A stretch of 64,000 nt of DNA from NCBI RefSeq assembly GCF_000717245.1, contig NZ_JNYQ01000004.1, positions 1 through 64,000 of the forward strand, in the 5' to 3' direction. Position 1 is the first letter of the stretch. The number at the start of each line of letters is the position of its first letter. This DNA comes from Kitasatospora papulosa (GTDB lineage Bacteria > Actinomycetota > Actinomycetes > Streptomycetales > Streptomycetaceae). Below the pieces are notes generated by a model that worked only from the letters and a program-made list of their open reading frames with translations, did no database searches and was not told the origin of the DNA. The position numbers were made by a program, and so were the translations under genes. Shown one piece after another: positions 53,322 to 63,088 of this stretch.

Positions 53322-54325
53322 TCGGACTGCTCCTTGCTGCGCGTGCCGGGGACTCCGGACTGCGTGGGCGTGCCCGTACGGGCCACGGGGGTGAAGCCGA
53401 CCCGCATCCGGACCTTCCGCGAGGCGCCGCTCGCGGTCCGCAGCCTCGGGTTGACGAACTCGTCGATGCCGAAGTTGATCAGCGCCAGGGCGGTGCCCAG
53501 GAGGGCGATGCACAGGCCGGCGGGGACGAACCACCACCAGGCGCCCTGGGCCAGGGCCTGGTTGGACTGGGCCCAGAAGAGGACGGTGCCCCAGTTCCAG
53601 TGGGAGATGTCGGCGACACCGATGAAGGCGAGGGTGATCTCCGAGAGGATCGCGAAGATGACGGTGCCGACGAAACCGGACGCGATGACGGCGGTGAGGT
53701 TCGGCATCACCTCGAAGATGATGATCCGCCAGGTCGACTCGCCGGTGGCACGGGCCGCCTCCACGTAGTCGCGGCGCCTGAGGGACAGGGTCTGGGCGCG
53801 CAGCACGCGTGAGCCCCAGGCCCAGGAGGTGAGGGCGATGACGGAGGCGATCACCAGGTCCGTGGTGTTCTCGACGAAGCTGGCGATGATGATGATCAGC
53901 GGCAGTCCGGGGATGACCAGGAAGACGTTCGAGAACATCGACAGGATCTCGTCGGCCGCACCGCCGAGGAATCCGGCGCTGACCCCGATGAGCACGGACA
54001 GCACCGTGGCCAGGAACCCGGCGATGAAGCCGACCAGGAGCACGCCCCTGGTGCCGACCAGGATCTGGGAGAGCACGTCCTGACCGGTGTGGGTGGTGCC
54101 GAACCAGTGGTCGGCGGAGGGCGGCTGGAGCAGTTGGTCGCTCATCGCGTCGGGGTCGTACGGGGCGATCCAGGGCCCGATGACGGCGATGAGGGCGAAG
54201 AACGCGAGGATCAGCAGCCCCGTGCGGGTCTTCCCGCCGCGCAGGAAGCGGAGTCTGGCCCGGCCGGCCGGGGCGGGGGCGGGGACCTCGTCCAGGGCGG
54301 CGGGGTCGGTGGCGGCGACGGACAT
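53318..54325 (-). CDS. Opp-type ABC permease (OppC-like)
   Basis: 335 residues. A cytosolic start precedes the first helix (TGLLILAFFALIAVIGPWIAPYDP). The inner-membrane motif EAARATGESTWRIIIFEVMPNLTAVI is the ATPase-contact (EAA) loop. Five or six transmembrane helices follow, and a charged C-terminal tail of about 40 residues is longer than usual. It lies 4 bases from the OppB-like gene. Confidence 0.9.
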   Translation of the reverse strand: MSVAATDPAALDEVPAPAPAGRARLRFLRGGKTRTGLLILAFFALIAVIGPWIAPYDPDAMSDQLLQPPSADHWFGTTHTGQDVLSQILVGTRGVLLVGFIAGFLATVLSVLIGVSAGFLGGAADEILSMFSNVFLVIPGLPLIIIIASFVENTTDLVIASVIALTSWAWGSRVLRAQTLSLRRRDYVEAARATGESTWRIIIFEVMPNLTAVIASGFVGTVIFAILSEITLAFIGVADISHWNWGTVLFWAQSNQALAQGAWWWFVPAGLCIALLGTALALINFGIDEFVNPRLRTASGASRKVRMRVGFTPVARTGTPTQSGVPGTRSKEQSE

Positions 54326-54329
54326 GGTG

Positions 54330-55310
54330 TCAGGCCTCCTTGCGGGTGCGGGGGTCGAGGAGGGCGTACGCCATGTCGGCGAGGAGGTTCGCGGCGAGCA
54401 CCGAGAGCGTGATGATCAGGAAGACGCCCTGCATCAGCGGGTAGTCCTTCGCCCCGACGGCCTGGAGGAGCTGGAAGCCGATTCCGGGGTAGTTGAAGAC
54501 CATCTCGACGAGCAGGGTGCCGCTGACGATGAAGCCCAGGGAGAGCGCGAAGGCGGAGATGTTGGGCAGGACCGCGTTGCGGGCGGCGTAGGCGAACATC
54601 ACCCTCCGCTCGGAGAGCCCCTTGGCCTGCGCCACCATGACGTAGTCCTCGGAGGAGACGGTCACCATCATGTTGCGCATGCCGAGGATCCAGCCGGCGA
54701 CCGCGCTGAGCACGATCGTCACCCCGGGCAGCACCCCGTGGTAGAGGGCGCTGGAGATGAACGGCCAGTCGAAGGCCGGGACCAGGGAGTTGTCGTAGCC
54801 GCCCTCGAAGGGGAACAGCGGCCACTTCACCGCGAACACCGCGATGGCGATGAGGCCGAGCCAGAAGTAGGGCACGGACGAGATGAAGGTGGTGACGGGC
54901 AGCAGCCCGTCCAGCCAGGAGCCGCGCCGCCAGCCGCTGTAGACGCCGATCCCGGTGCCGAGCAGGAAGCTGATGAGCGTGGTGATGCCGACGAGGGCCA
55001 GCGTCCAGGGCAGCGCCTGGGAGATGACCTCGCCGACCGGGGTCGGGAAGAAGGTGAACGAGAGTCCGAGGTCGCCGTCGAGGAGGTGCGCCCAGTAGTC
55101 GGTGTACTGCGCCCAGAGCGACTTGTTCTCGTCGAGCCCGAACAGCGCCTTCAGGGAGGCGATCGCGGTGGTGTCGAGCTGGCCCTGGTACCGGCTCATC
55201 AGGGCCTCGACGGGATCGCCCGGCATCAGGCGGGGGATCAGGAAGTTGATGGTGATCGCGGCCCACGCGGTGACCGCGTAGAAGGCGAGGCGCTGGAGGA
55301 CGTACTTCAC
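54330..55310 (-). CDS. Opp-type ABC permease (OppB-like)
   Basis: 326 residues from a GTG at 55310. OppB features are an N-terminal helix (LQRLAFYAVTAWAAITINFLIPRLMPGDP) and the EAA loop EDYVMVAQAKGLSERRVMFAYAARNAVLP. The GTGA overlap with the OppF stop fixes the start. It forms the channel with the OppC-like permease. Confidence 0.92.
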   Translation of the reverse strand: MKYVLQRLAFYAVTAWAAITINFLIPRLMPGDPVEALMSRYQGQLDTTAIASLKALFGLDENKSLWAQYTDYWAHLLDGDLGLSFTFFPTPVGEVISQALPWTLALVGITTLISFLLGTGIGVYSGWRRGSWLDGLLPVTTFISSVPYFWLGLIAIAVFAVKWPLFPFEGGYDNSLVPAFDWPFISSALYHGVLPGVTIVLSAVAGWILGMRNMMVTVSSEDYVMVAQAKGLSERRVMFAYAARNAVLPNISAFALSLGFIVSGTLLVEMVFNYPGIGFQLLQAVGAKDYPLMQGVFLIITLSVLAANLLADMAYALLDPRTRKEA

Positions 55311-56383
55311 TTCGCCGCCTCCTTCTCGGGCGCGTCCGCGGCCTGGACGGTCGCGCCGTCGTACAGCCAGCAGGCCGCCCACTGGCCGTCGGCCAGGTCG
55401 AAGCGCGGCGGGAGTGCGGTACGGCAGCGCTCCATGGCCTTGGGGCAGCGGGGGTGGAAGCGGCACCCGGCCGGCGGGGTGATCAGGGAGGGCGGCTCGC
55501 CGCTCCCGGTCTCCCCCTGGTCGGCCTCGTCCGCGACCCGGTCCGGGTCGGGCGCCGAGGCGATGAGCAGCTGGGTGTAGGGGTGTGCGGGGTGCTGGGT
55601 GACGGTCTCGCTGTCACCGCCCTCGACGATGCGGCCGGCGTACATCACCAGGGTGGTGTCGGCGAAGTAGCGTGCGGACGCGATGTCGTGGGTGATGTAG
55701 AGGATCGCGAGGCTCAGCCGCTCCTTGAGGTCGCGGAGCAGGTTGAGGACGCCGAGCCGGATCGACACGTCGAGCATCGAGACCGGTTCGTCGGCCAGCA
55801 GGACCTGGGGGTCGGCGCCGAGCGCGCGCGCTATCGCGACGCGCTGGCGCTGCCCTCCCGACAGCTCGTGCGGGAACTTGTCCAGGAACTGATGAGGAGG
55901 AGTCAGCTGGACGCGTTCCAGCAGGGCGGCCAGGTTCGTCTCCAGTTCCGCGTCCCCGCTGCCCGCCCGGCCGTGGATCCTGAGGGCGCGGGTCAGGTGG
56001 TAGCGCACGGTGTGCACCGGGTTGAGCGAGGCGAACGGGTCCTGGAAGATCAGCTGGACCTGCTTGACGTACGTACGGAAGGACCGGCCACGCCCGGCCT
56101 TCACCGCCGTGCCGCCCATGCGGATCTCACCCGCGGTGAGCGGGTACAGCTGGGCGAGCAGCCGTGCGACGGTGGACTTGCCGGAGCCCGACTCCCCCAC
56201 CAGGGCCGTGACGGTGCCGCGCCGGAGCTCCAGCGTGACGTCGTCGACGGCGTGGACGGTGCGGTGCCTGCGGGCGACGAGGTCGCCGGCGGTGCGCCGC
56301 ACGGGGAAGTGCTTGGTGACTCCGCGTGCTTCCAGCACCACATCGGTTCCGGTGCGCACGTCTGCGGACTGTTCGGTGGTCAT
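55307..56383 (-). CDS. Opp-type ABC transporter ATPase (OppF-like)
   Basis: 358 residues. Walker A is GESGSGKST, the signature LSGGQRQRVAIARALGADPQ, Walker B VLLADEPVSMLD, and the C-terminal extension CRFHPRCPKAMERC. It follows the binding-protein gene after 16 bases and precedes OppB with a 4-base overlap. It is the second gene of the operon. Confidence 0.92.
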   Translation of the reverse strand: MTTEQSADVRTGTDVVLEARGVTKHFPVRRTAGDLVARRHRTVHAVDDVTLELRRGTVTALVGESGSGKSTVARLLAQLYPLTAGEIRMGGTAVKAGRGRSFRTYVKQVQLIFQDPFASLNPVHTVRYHLTRALRIHGRAGSGDAELETNLAALLERVQLTPPHQFLDKFPHELSGGQRQRVAIARALGADPQVLLADEPVSMLDVSIRLGVLNLLRDLKERLSLAILYITHDIASARYFADTTLVMYAGRIVEGGDSETVTQHPAHPYTQLLIASAPDPDRVADEADQGETGSGEPPSLITPPAGCRFHPRCPKAMERCRTALPPRFDLADGQWAACWLYDGATVQAADAPEKEAAK

Positions 56384-56399
56384 GGCCGGTTCCCTGTAC

Positions 56400-58079
56400 T
56401 TACTTGGCGGGCTCGAGGTTCAGCACGACTTCCAGCGCGTCGGGCTGGGTGTGCTGCGGTGCTGCGTACGGGTCCTCCGCGGTGGGCCAGCCCTTCCAGT
56501 TCTTCGTGGAGTACTCGGCACCGATCGGGGCCGCGGCCGTCGGGATGACCGGCGCCTGCTCGACCATGATCTTCTGGAGCGTGTTCATCGCCTTGGTGCG
56601 CGCGGCGTCGTCGGTGGCGTTGGCGTACTCCTTGAGCGCGGCGGTGGCCTCGGGGCTCTTGAAGCGGCCGAAGTTGCCGAGCTGGGAGGTCTTGCCGACG
56701 GGCTGGAGGATCGCCCCGTCCATGATGTTCTGGTACATGTCGTAGGGCGTGGCGCCGCTGTTGGTCCAGTGCAGGGTGGCGTCGAAGTTGCCGGTGGCCA
56801 CGTCGGTGCCCCAGGCCTCGGCGGTCTGCGTCTTGACCTTGGCCGCGATGCCGATCTGCTTGATGTTGTCCTTGATGATGGACAGCCCGGTGATGTAGTC
56901 GTTCCAGCCGGCCGGGTCGGTGAAGGTCAGCTCGACCGGCTTGCCGCTGGGGTCCTTGAGGACGCCGCCGCTGAGCTTGAACCCGGCGTCCATGAGGAGC
57001 GCCTTGGCACCGTCCACGTCGGGCTTGGTGGTCGCGTTCTTGTACTCCGGCGCGAGGAAGGGCGCACCGGCGGGCAGCGGGATGCCGGTGGGGTTGCTGA
57101 TCTCCGGGTAGAGCGTCGCCTGGGCCTGCACGTGGATCGCCTTGCGGTCGACGACCATGGCCATCGCCTTGCGCAGGGCCGGGTTGTCGAACGGCTTGCG
57201 GGCGGTGTTGAACCACAGGCCGTGGATGCCGAGGCCGGAGGGGAACCACAGCTTGTGGTTCTTGGCGTCCTTGGCGATGTACAGCTGCTTGTAGTTCGGC
57301 ATGAAGACGAACGACCATTCGAGCTTGCCGTTCGCCAGAGCGGTGGTCGCCGCGCTGTTGTCGTTGTACGCGGTGTAGCGCAGCTCCTTGACCTTGGTCT
57401 CGCCCTTCCAGTAGGTGGGCGTGGCGGTCAGGGTGGTCGTCTGCGGGGTGAAGGTCTTCAGCTTGTACGGTCCGGAGCCGACCGGGGTGCGGTTGGGCCA
57501 GGTCTCCGGGTTCTCGACCTTCTCCCAGACGTGCTTGGGCACGACGAAGGTCGTGATGATCTTGTTCTGGTTGACGAACTGCGATTCCTTGAAGGTCAGG
57601 ACGACCTTCTCGCCCTCGACCGCGATCCCGTCGTACGGGATGCCGTTGCCGTTGAGCGCCGGGTGCTTCTTCAGCAGCTCGAAGGTGAACGCGACGTCCG
57701 CCGCGGTCAGCGGCTTGCCGTCGGCCCACTTGGCCCGCTTGTCGAGCGTGAAGGTGAGCTTGGTGAAGTTCGACTCCCAGTCCCAGGCGGTGGCCAGCCA
57801 CGGGTCCGCCTTGTCGGTGGGGCGGATCTGGTTCGTCATCGCCAGCGGCTCGTAGATCATGAAGCGGTAGCCCAGGGTGGCGCCCGCCGAGGTCGCGAGG
57901 AACGGGTTGCTGTTGTTCGTCTGCGGCCCGTCCGGCTTGCCGAGGGTCAGGACGCCCGAGGCGCCCGCACCTCCGCCCTTGTTGGCGCCCGAGTTGGCGG
58001 ACGAGCAGCCTGCGGCGAGCGCGACCACGGCGGTGGCGACTGAGAGCGCTCTCAGGGTGTGACGGCGACGTACGGACAT
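56400..58079 (-). CDS. Family 5 ABC substrate-binding lipoprotein, probably for beta-gluco-oligosaccharides
   Basis: 559 residues. A signal peptide (RRRHTLRALSVATAVVALAAGC) has its lipobox Cys near residue 25, then a Gly/Ser linker and an SBP_bac_5 fold: TDKADPWLATAWDWESNFTKLTFTLDKRAKWADGKPLTAADVAFTFELL is the family's substrate-cleft region. Members bind peptides or, in cellulolytic and glucanolytic bacteria, cello- and laminari-oligosaccharides. The linked GH1, GH3 and GH30 genes favour sugars. A LacI-type operator lies within codons 9-13. It is the first gene of the operon running to 47747. Confidence 0.9.
   Translation of the reverse strand: MSVRRRHTLRALSVATAVVALAAGCSSANSGANKGGGAGASGVLTLGKPDGPQTNNSNPFLATSAGATLGYRFMIYEPLAMTNQIRPTDKADPWLATAWDWESNFTKLTFTLDKRAKWADGKPLTAADVAFTFELLKKHPALNGNGIPYDGIAVEGEKVVLTFKESQFVNQNKIITTFVVPKHVWEKVENPETWPNRTPVGSGPYKLKTFTPQTTTLTATPTYWKGETKVKELRYTAYNDNSAATTALANGKLEWSFVFMPNYKQLYIAKDAKNHKLWFPSGLGIHGLWFNTARKPFDNPALRKAMAMVVDRKAIHVQAQATLYPEISNPTGIPLPAGAPFLAPEYKNATTKPDVDGAKALLMDAGFKLSGGVLKDPSGKPVELTFTDPAGWNDYITGLSIIKDNIKQIGIAAKVKTQTAEAWGTDVATGNFDATLHWTNSGATPYDMYQNIMDGAILQPVGKTSQLGNFGRFKSPEATAALKEYANATDDAARTKAMNTLQKIMVEQAPVIPTAAAPIGAEYSTKNWKGWPTAEDPYAAPQHTQPDALEVVLNLEPAK
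58041..58054. promoter_or_regulatory. Intragenic LacI-type operator TGAGAGCGCTCTCA
   Basis: A perfect 14-bp palindrome lying 25 bases after the A of the binding-protein start codon, within the signal-peptide codons. It is identical to the site at 2607-2620. A downstream operator like this can block elongation. The CebR site reported within S. scabies bglC (from memory) is a precedent. Confidence 0.8.
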
Positions 58080-58212
58080 GGCGACTCCAGGAGGACTGCG
58101 GGTCTGGGAGATCCGGTGGCGGGCAGCGCTCGACGCGCCGGGTGCGGGTGGTGCGGGTGCCGGTGGCGGCGGGTTCGGGGATGCGGACGGGTGACCGGCG
58201 GGGCCGGGTCCG

Positions 58213-59187
58213 TTACGGCGCCGAGTGGCGCACGACCAGTTCGGTGGGCAGCACGACCGGCCGCTCCGGTGCGGCGGTGCCGCCGAGACGGGAGAGCAGC
58301 AGGCGGGCGGCCGCCTCGCCCATCTGGCGGGTGGGCTGGTGCACGGTGGTGAGCGGCGGCTCGGTGTGTTCCGCCATCGGGATGTCGTCGAAGCCGACCA
58401 CCGCGACGTCGTCGGGTACGCGGCGGCCGGCGGCTCTCAGGGCGCGCAGCACCCCCGCCGCGCTGATGTCGTTGTGGGCGAACACGGAGTCGAACTCCAC
58501 TCCCTGTGCGAGGAGTTGTTCCACGACGAGGCGCCCCCTGCGTTCGGTGAAGTCCCCGTCGACGACCAGTTCGGTGGGCAGGACCGAACGGAAGCCCGCG
58601 AGCCGGTCACGTACGCAGCCGAAGTGCCGGGGGCCGGTGACGACCAGGGGTCTGGTGCGGCCGGCGTCCCGCAGATGGCGGGCGGCGGACGCGCCCCCCT
58701 CGTGGTTGGTGGTCACGACGGAGGGGAATTCCGGGTGATGCCCCCGGTCGTCGATCAGGACGATCGGCAGACCGGACCGGTGCAGTTCGGTGAGGTGGTC
58801 GAGCGTGTTCTCCGGTTCGACGACGACGAGCCCGTCGAAGGCGCGCGCGGACACCTGGGTGGTGAAGCGCTCGACGGACTCCGCGCCCCGGTTGCAGGTG
58901 AAGAGCAACAGACCGTGGTCGGCGGCCTCGACGGTGTCGACGACCCCCTGGAGCACCTCCCCCATCCACGGCCAGGTCAGCGAGGGCACCAGCATCCCGA
59001 CCGTGCGGCTGCTCCCGCGGGCCAGCCCGACGGCACCCGAGCTGGGCACGTAGCCGAGGTTCGCGATCACTTCACGAACGCGGGCGGCCGTCGAACCGTC
59101 CACTTCGCCCTTGAGGTTGATGACCCGCGACACGGTCGTCTTGCTGACGCCGGCCTCACGGGCGACATCGGCGATGGTGACACGCAA
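58213..59187 (-). CDS. LacI-family repressor of the beta-glucoside locus
   Basis: 324 residues from a TTG at 59187 with GGAGG five bases before it. The helix-turn-helix TIADVAREAGVSKTTVSRVIN and hinge SSGAVGLARGSSRTVG are followed by a periplasmic-binding-protein-like sugar domain (VGMLVPSLTWPWMGEVLQGV, then DVAVVGFDDIPMAEHTEPPLTTV). It lies downstream of and faces the same way as the transporter operon start, and is divergent from the GH30 gene. It is the likely reader of the TGAGAGCGCTCTCA sites, with a beta-linked disaccharide as inducer. Confidence 0.93.
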   Translation of the reverse strand: MRVTIADVAREAGVSKTTVSRVINLKGEVDGSTAARVREVIANLGYVPSSGAVGLARGSSRTVGMLVPSLTWPWMGEVLQGVVDTVEAADHGLLLFTCNRGAESVERFTTQVSARAFDGLVVVEPENTLDHLTELHRSGLPIVLIDDRGHHPEFPSVVTTNHEGGASAARHLRDAGRTRPLVVTGPRHFGCVRDRLAGFRSVLPTELVVDGDFTERRGRLVVEQLLAQGVEFDSVFAHNDISAAGVLRALRAAGRRVPDDVAVVGFDDIPMAEHTEPPLTTVHQPTRQMGEAAARLLLSRLGGTAAPERPVVLPTELVVRHSAP

Positions 59188-59233
59188 CGGGCCTCCAGGG
59201 ACAAGGCAGGACAGGGTGACGGGAACGGCCTTC

Positions 59234-59272
59234 GGTACCGGTTCCGCAACCGGTACCGGAACCGGTACCGGC
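59234..59272. repeat. GGTACCGG/GGTTCCG repeat cluster upstream of the lacI-type gene
   Basis: About 39 bases of alternating ACCGGTACC and ACCGGAACC/GGTTCCG units, palindromic at several centres, some 50-85 bases upstream of the regulator start. It could be an autoregulatory operator array or part of the divergent GH30 promoter. The rest of the 59188-59478 gap holds no gene. Confidence 0.6.
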
Positions 59273-59478
59273 GTTGCGGCTGGAGTTAACCGCGCCGGAA
59301 CAGGGCCGTCAATACTTCACACCGAGATTGGTCCGTACCCATGAGCGAAGCCGGTCCACAAGCCCTTTCGTTCACTTCTTGAACAACGCAACCCCTTGAC
59401 GTGAGCACGCAAGGGCAGTTCACTCACGGGTCGTTCGACGGCACGTCCCCCACGCCCCTGCCGAGAAAGGCAGCAGCC

Positions 59479-61347
59479 ATGATCCGGACAAGCAGAACGG
59501 CGAGCGTCCTCGTCGCCACGGCGCTCGCGACCGCGGGACTGGCCGGGCTCTCCCCGGGCACCGCGCAGGCCGCCGGTGAGACCGTGAACATCGTGCTGAC
59601 CACCACGGACGACTCCGGCGGCCGTCACGTCACCCGCGGCCTCCAGGCCCAGACGCCGGTCGCCTTCGGTGCCGGGAACGGCGGCTCGGGCACGAACATC
59701 ACCGTCGACGAGAACACCCGCTACCAGACCTTCACCGGAGGCGGCGCCTCGTTCACGGACACGGCGGCCTGGCTGATGAAGGGCAGCGGGGCCCTGAGCC
59801 AGGCCACCCGCGACGCGACGATGAAGAAGCTCTTCTCACCGACGGAGGGCATCGGATTGTCCTTCGTACGCAATCCGATGGGCGGATCGGACCTCGCGCG
59901 ATTCGGTTACACCTACGACGACATGCCCGCCGGGCAGACGGACCCGAATCTCGCGAACTTCTCGATCGCACATGATCTCCAGGACGTCCTGCCGCTCACG
60001 AAGCAGGCCGAGCAGCTCAACCCCGCGCTGACGACGGTGGCCTCCCCGTGGACGGCACCGGCCTGGATGAAGGACAACGGGCAGCTGAACGGCGGCTGGC
60101 TGAAGGCCGAGAACTACGGCGCCTACGCGAACTACTTCGTGAAGTACCTCCAGGCGTGGCGGGACCAGGGCGTCCCGGTCGACTACGTCACCGCCCAGAA
60201 CGAACCCACCTGCTGCTCCGGCTACCCGTCGATGAGCTGGAACGGCTCGGGTCTCGCCTACTTCACCAAGAGCGAGCTGCTGCCGAAGCTCCGGTCGGCG
60301 GGCCTGGCCACCAAGGTGCTGACGCACGACTGGAACTGGGACAGCTACGACGCCTACGCCGCCCCCACCGTCGACGACCCGGCCGTGCGCGACCACCCGA
60401 ACTTCGGCGGGGTCGCCTGGCACGGCTACGGCGGTGACGTCGCGAAGCAGACGGCCGTCCACGACCGGTACCCGCAGCTGGACGCCTTCCAGACCGAGCA
60501 CTCGGGCGGCACCTGGATCGCCGACCAGCAGCGCGAGGACATGCTGAACATCATCGACTACACCCGCAACTGGGCGAAGTCGGTGACCAAGTGGTCGCTC
60601 GCCGTCGACCAGAACCGCGGCCCCCACAACGGCGGTTGCGGCACCTGCGACGGGCTGGTCACCGTGCACAACGGGGACAGCAGGCACGGCCAGGTCGACT
60701 ACACGATCGAGTACTACACGATGGGCCACCTGACGAAGTACGTCCGACCCGGCGCCGCCCGCATCGCGTCGACGGGCAGCTCCGCCGTGCCCAACGTGGC
60801 ATGGCGCAACCCCGACGGCTCGAAGGCCCTCATCGCCTACAACGGGTCGGCCTCCGCCCAGCAGGTCACCGTCAACTGGGGCGGGCAGAAGTTCACCTAC
60901 TCCCTGCCGGGCCGCACCTCGGCGACGTTCACCTGGTCGGGCACCCAGTCGGGCTCCTCCGGCAGCACCGGCGCCCTCACCGGGAACGGCGGCAAGTGCC
61001 TCGACGCCACGGGCCACAGCGGCTCGGACGGCACGCCGGTGCAGATCTGGGACTGCACCGGCGCGGCCAACCAGAAGTGGACGGTGTCCGGCGACGGCTC
61101 GGTCAAGGTGCTCGGCGCCTGCCTGGACGTGACGTCGGGCTCGACGGCGGACGGAGCGAAGGTCCAGCTGTACACCTGCAACGGGTCGGGCGCGCAACGC
61201 TGGACGTACGACTCCTCGACGGGGGACCTCGTCAACACGGCCGCGGACAAGTGCCTGGACGTGGCCGACCGGTCCACCGCCGACGGGGCCCGTGTCCAGA
61301 TATGGACGTGCACCGGCGCGGCCAACCAGAAGTGGCGGCTGCGGTAA
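59479..61347 (+). CDS. Secreted GH30 glucanase with ricin-B domain
   Basis: 622 residues from an ATG at 59479 with GAAAGG upstream; the open frame before it is not translated. A Sec signal (about 1-32) precedes a GH30 domain (about 40-480): YQTFTGGGASFTDTAAWL, acid/base Glu in YVTAQNEPTCC, nucleophile Glu in FQTEHSGG. A beta-sandwich completes the catalytic unit. A C-terminal ricin-B lectin (about 500-622) has three QxW-type repeats (QIWDCTGAANQKW, QLYTCNGSGAQRW, QIWTCTGAANQKW). The sequence resembles endo-beta-1,6-glucanases more than GH30 xylanases (my judgement). It probably attacks fungal beta-1,6-glucan, complementing GH64. Confidence 0.92.
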   Translation: MIRTSRTASVLVATALATAGLAGLSPGTAQAAGETVNIVLTTTDDSGGRHVTRGLQAQTPVAFGAGNGGSGTNITVDENTRYQTFTGGGASFTDTAAWLMKGSGALSQATRDATMKKLFSPTEGIGLSFVRNPMGGSDLARFGYTYDDMPAGQTDPNLANFSIAHDLQDVLPLTKQAEQLNPALTTVASPWTAPAWMKDNGQLNGGWLKAENYGAYANYFVKYLQAWRDQGVPVDYVTAQNEPTCCSGYPSMSWNGSGLAYFTKSELLPKLRSAGLATKVLTHDWNWDSYDAYAAPTVDDPAVRDHPNFGGVAWHGYGGDVAKQTAVHDRYPQLDAFQTEHSGGTWIADQQREDMLNIIDYTRNWAKSVTKWSLAVDQNRGPHNGGCGTCDGLVTVHNGDSRHGQVDYTIEYYTMGHLTKYVRPGAARIASTGSSAVPNVAWRNPDGSKALIAYNGSASAQQVTVNWGGQKFTYSLPGRTSATFTWSGTQSGSSGSTGALTGNGGKCLDATGHSGSDGTPVQIWDCTGAANQKWTVSGDGSVKVLGACLDVTSGSTADGAKVQLYTCNGSGAQRWTYDSSTGDLVNTAADKCLDVADRSTADGARVQIWTCTGAANQKWRLR

Positions 61348-61480
61348 CAGGCGGATCCTCGCGGCGTGATCGGGCGGTGGCTGCCCGGCGGGGCGGCCAC
61401 CGCCGGCGCGGCCCCGGCCCGGCGGCCGGGCGCCCCGCCTCGCGCCGTGCGCCTCGCACCCCCGGCGGGAGGTGCTTCCC

Positions 61481-63088
61481 CTAGTCGGTGGGCTCGACGC
61501 CGGCCCGCAGCAGGCCGTAGGTGTACGCGTCCTCCAGTGCCTGCCAGGACGCGGCGATGACGTTCTCGGCCACACCGACCGTCGCCCAGTCACCCGATCC
61601 GTCGCCCGTGGTGATCAGCACCCGGGTGGTGGACTCGGTGCCGGTGCGGCCTTCCAGGATGCGGACCTTGTAGTCGACCAGCTCCAGCTTGGCGAGCTGC
61701 GGGTAGATCCGCTCCAGACCGACGCGCAGCGCCCGGTCCAGGGCGTTGACGGGGCCGTTGCCCTCGGCGGTGGCGACGATCCGCTCGCCCTTGGCCCAGA
61801 GCTTCACGGTCGCCTCGTTGGCGTGGGTGCCGTCGGGACGGTCCTCGACGATGGCCCGCCAGGACTCGACGCGGAAGTAGCGGCGGGGCCTGCCCTCGAC
61901 CTCGGCGCGCAGCAGCAGTTCGAAGGAGGCGTCGGCCGCCTCGTAGGTGTAACCCTTGAGTTCGCGCTCCTTGACCCGCTCGACAACCCGGCCGACGAGT
62001 GCGCGGTCGTCCCCCAGGTCGATGCCGAGCTCCTTGCCCTTGAGCTCGATGGAGGCGCGGCCCGCCATGTCGGACACCAGCATCCGCATGGTGTTGCCGA
62101 CGCGTTCCGGGTCGATGTGCTGGTAGAGGTCGGGGTCGACCTTGATCGCGGAGGCGTGCAGTCCGGCCTTGTGGGCGAAGGCGGAGACACCGACGTACGG
62201 CTGGTGGGTGGAGGGCGTCAGGTTGACGACCTCGGCGATGGCGTGGGAGATACGGGTCATCTCGGCGAGCGCGCCCTCGTGCAGGACGGTCTTGCCGTAC
62301 TTGAGTTCCAGCGCGGCGACGACGGGGAAGAGGTTCGCGTTGCCGACCCGCTCTCCGTAGCCGTTGGCCGTGCACTGCACATGGGTGGCGCCGGCGTCCA
62401 CGGCGGCCAGGGTGTTGGCGACGGCGCAGCCCGTGTCGTCCTGGGCGTGGATGCCGATGCGGGCGCCGGTGTCGGCGAGGACGGTGGAGACGACGGCCTG
62501 GACCTGGGCGGGGAGCATCCCGCCGTTGGTGTCGCAGAGGATGACCACGTCGGCGCCGGCCTCGTGGGCGGTGCGCACGACCGACTTGGCGTACTCGGCG
62601 TCGGTGCGGTAACCGTCGAAGAAGTGCTCGCAGTCGACGAAGACCCGGCGGCCCTGCTCCCGGAGGTGGGTGACGGTGTCGCGGACCATCTCCAGGTTCT
62701 CGTCCAGGGTGGTGCGCAGGGCCAGTTCGACGTGCCGGTCGTGGGACTTGGCGACCAGTGTGATCACCGGGGCGCCGGAGTCCAGGAGCGCCTGGACCTG
62801 CGGGTCCTCGGAGGCCTTGCCGCCGGCCCTGCGGGTCGCGCCGAACGCGACGAGCTGGGCGTGCTCGAAGTCGATCTCCTGCCGGGCGCGGGCGAAGAAC
62901 TCGGTGTCACGGGGGTTGGCGCCGGGCCAGCCGCCCTCGATGAAGCCCACGCCGAAGTCGTCCAGATGCCGGGCAATGGTCAGCTTGTCCGCGACCGTCA
63001 GGTTGATGCCTTCACGCTGCGCACCGTCGCGCAGGGTGGTGTCGAAGACATGGAAGGTGTCGTCGGGGGCTGTGGCCTTGGTGGTCAT
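61481..63088 (-). CDS. cimA: (R)-citramalate synthase
   Basis: 535 residues of the HMGL-like/isopropylmalate synthase family. The catalytic start is FDTTLRDGAQREGI, with GGWPGANPRDTEFF, the metal/His motif HAQDDTGCAVANTLAAVDAGATHVQCTANGYGERVGNANL, and a C-terminal LeuA dimer/regulatory domain (about 410-530). The TLRDGAQREG variant is typical of citramalate synthase rather than LeuA. It condenses pyruvate with acetyl-CoA for isoleucine synthesis through the threonine-independent route. It appears monocistronic. A hairpin with T-run about 105 bases upstream may attenuate it. Confidence 0.93.
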   Translation of the reverse strand: MTTKATAPDDTFHVFDTTLRDGAQREGINLTVADKLTIARHLDDFGVGFIEGGWPGANPRDTEFFARARQEIDFEHAQLVAFGATRRAGGKASEDPQVQALLDSGAPVITLVAKSHDRHVELALRTTLDENLEMVRDTVTHLREQGRRVFVDCEHFFDGYRTDAEYAKSVVRTAHEAGADVVILCDTNGGMLPAQVQAVVSTVLADTGARIGIHAQDDTGCAVANTLAAVDAGATHVQCTANGYGERVGNANLFPVVAALELKYGKTVLHEGALAEMTRISHAIAEVVNLTPSTHQPYVGVSAFAHKAGLHASAIKVDPDLYQHIDPERVGNTMRMLVSDMAGRASIELKGKELGIDLGDDRALVGRVVERVKERELKGYTYEAADASFELLLRAEVEGRPRRYFRVESWRAIVEDRPDGTHANEATVKLWAKGERIVATAEGNGPVNALDRALRVGLERIYPQLAKLELVDYKVRILEGRTGTESTTRVLITTGDGSGDWATVGVAENVIAASWQALEDAYTYGLLRAGVEPTD

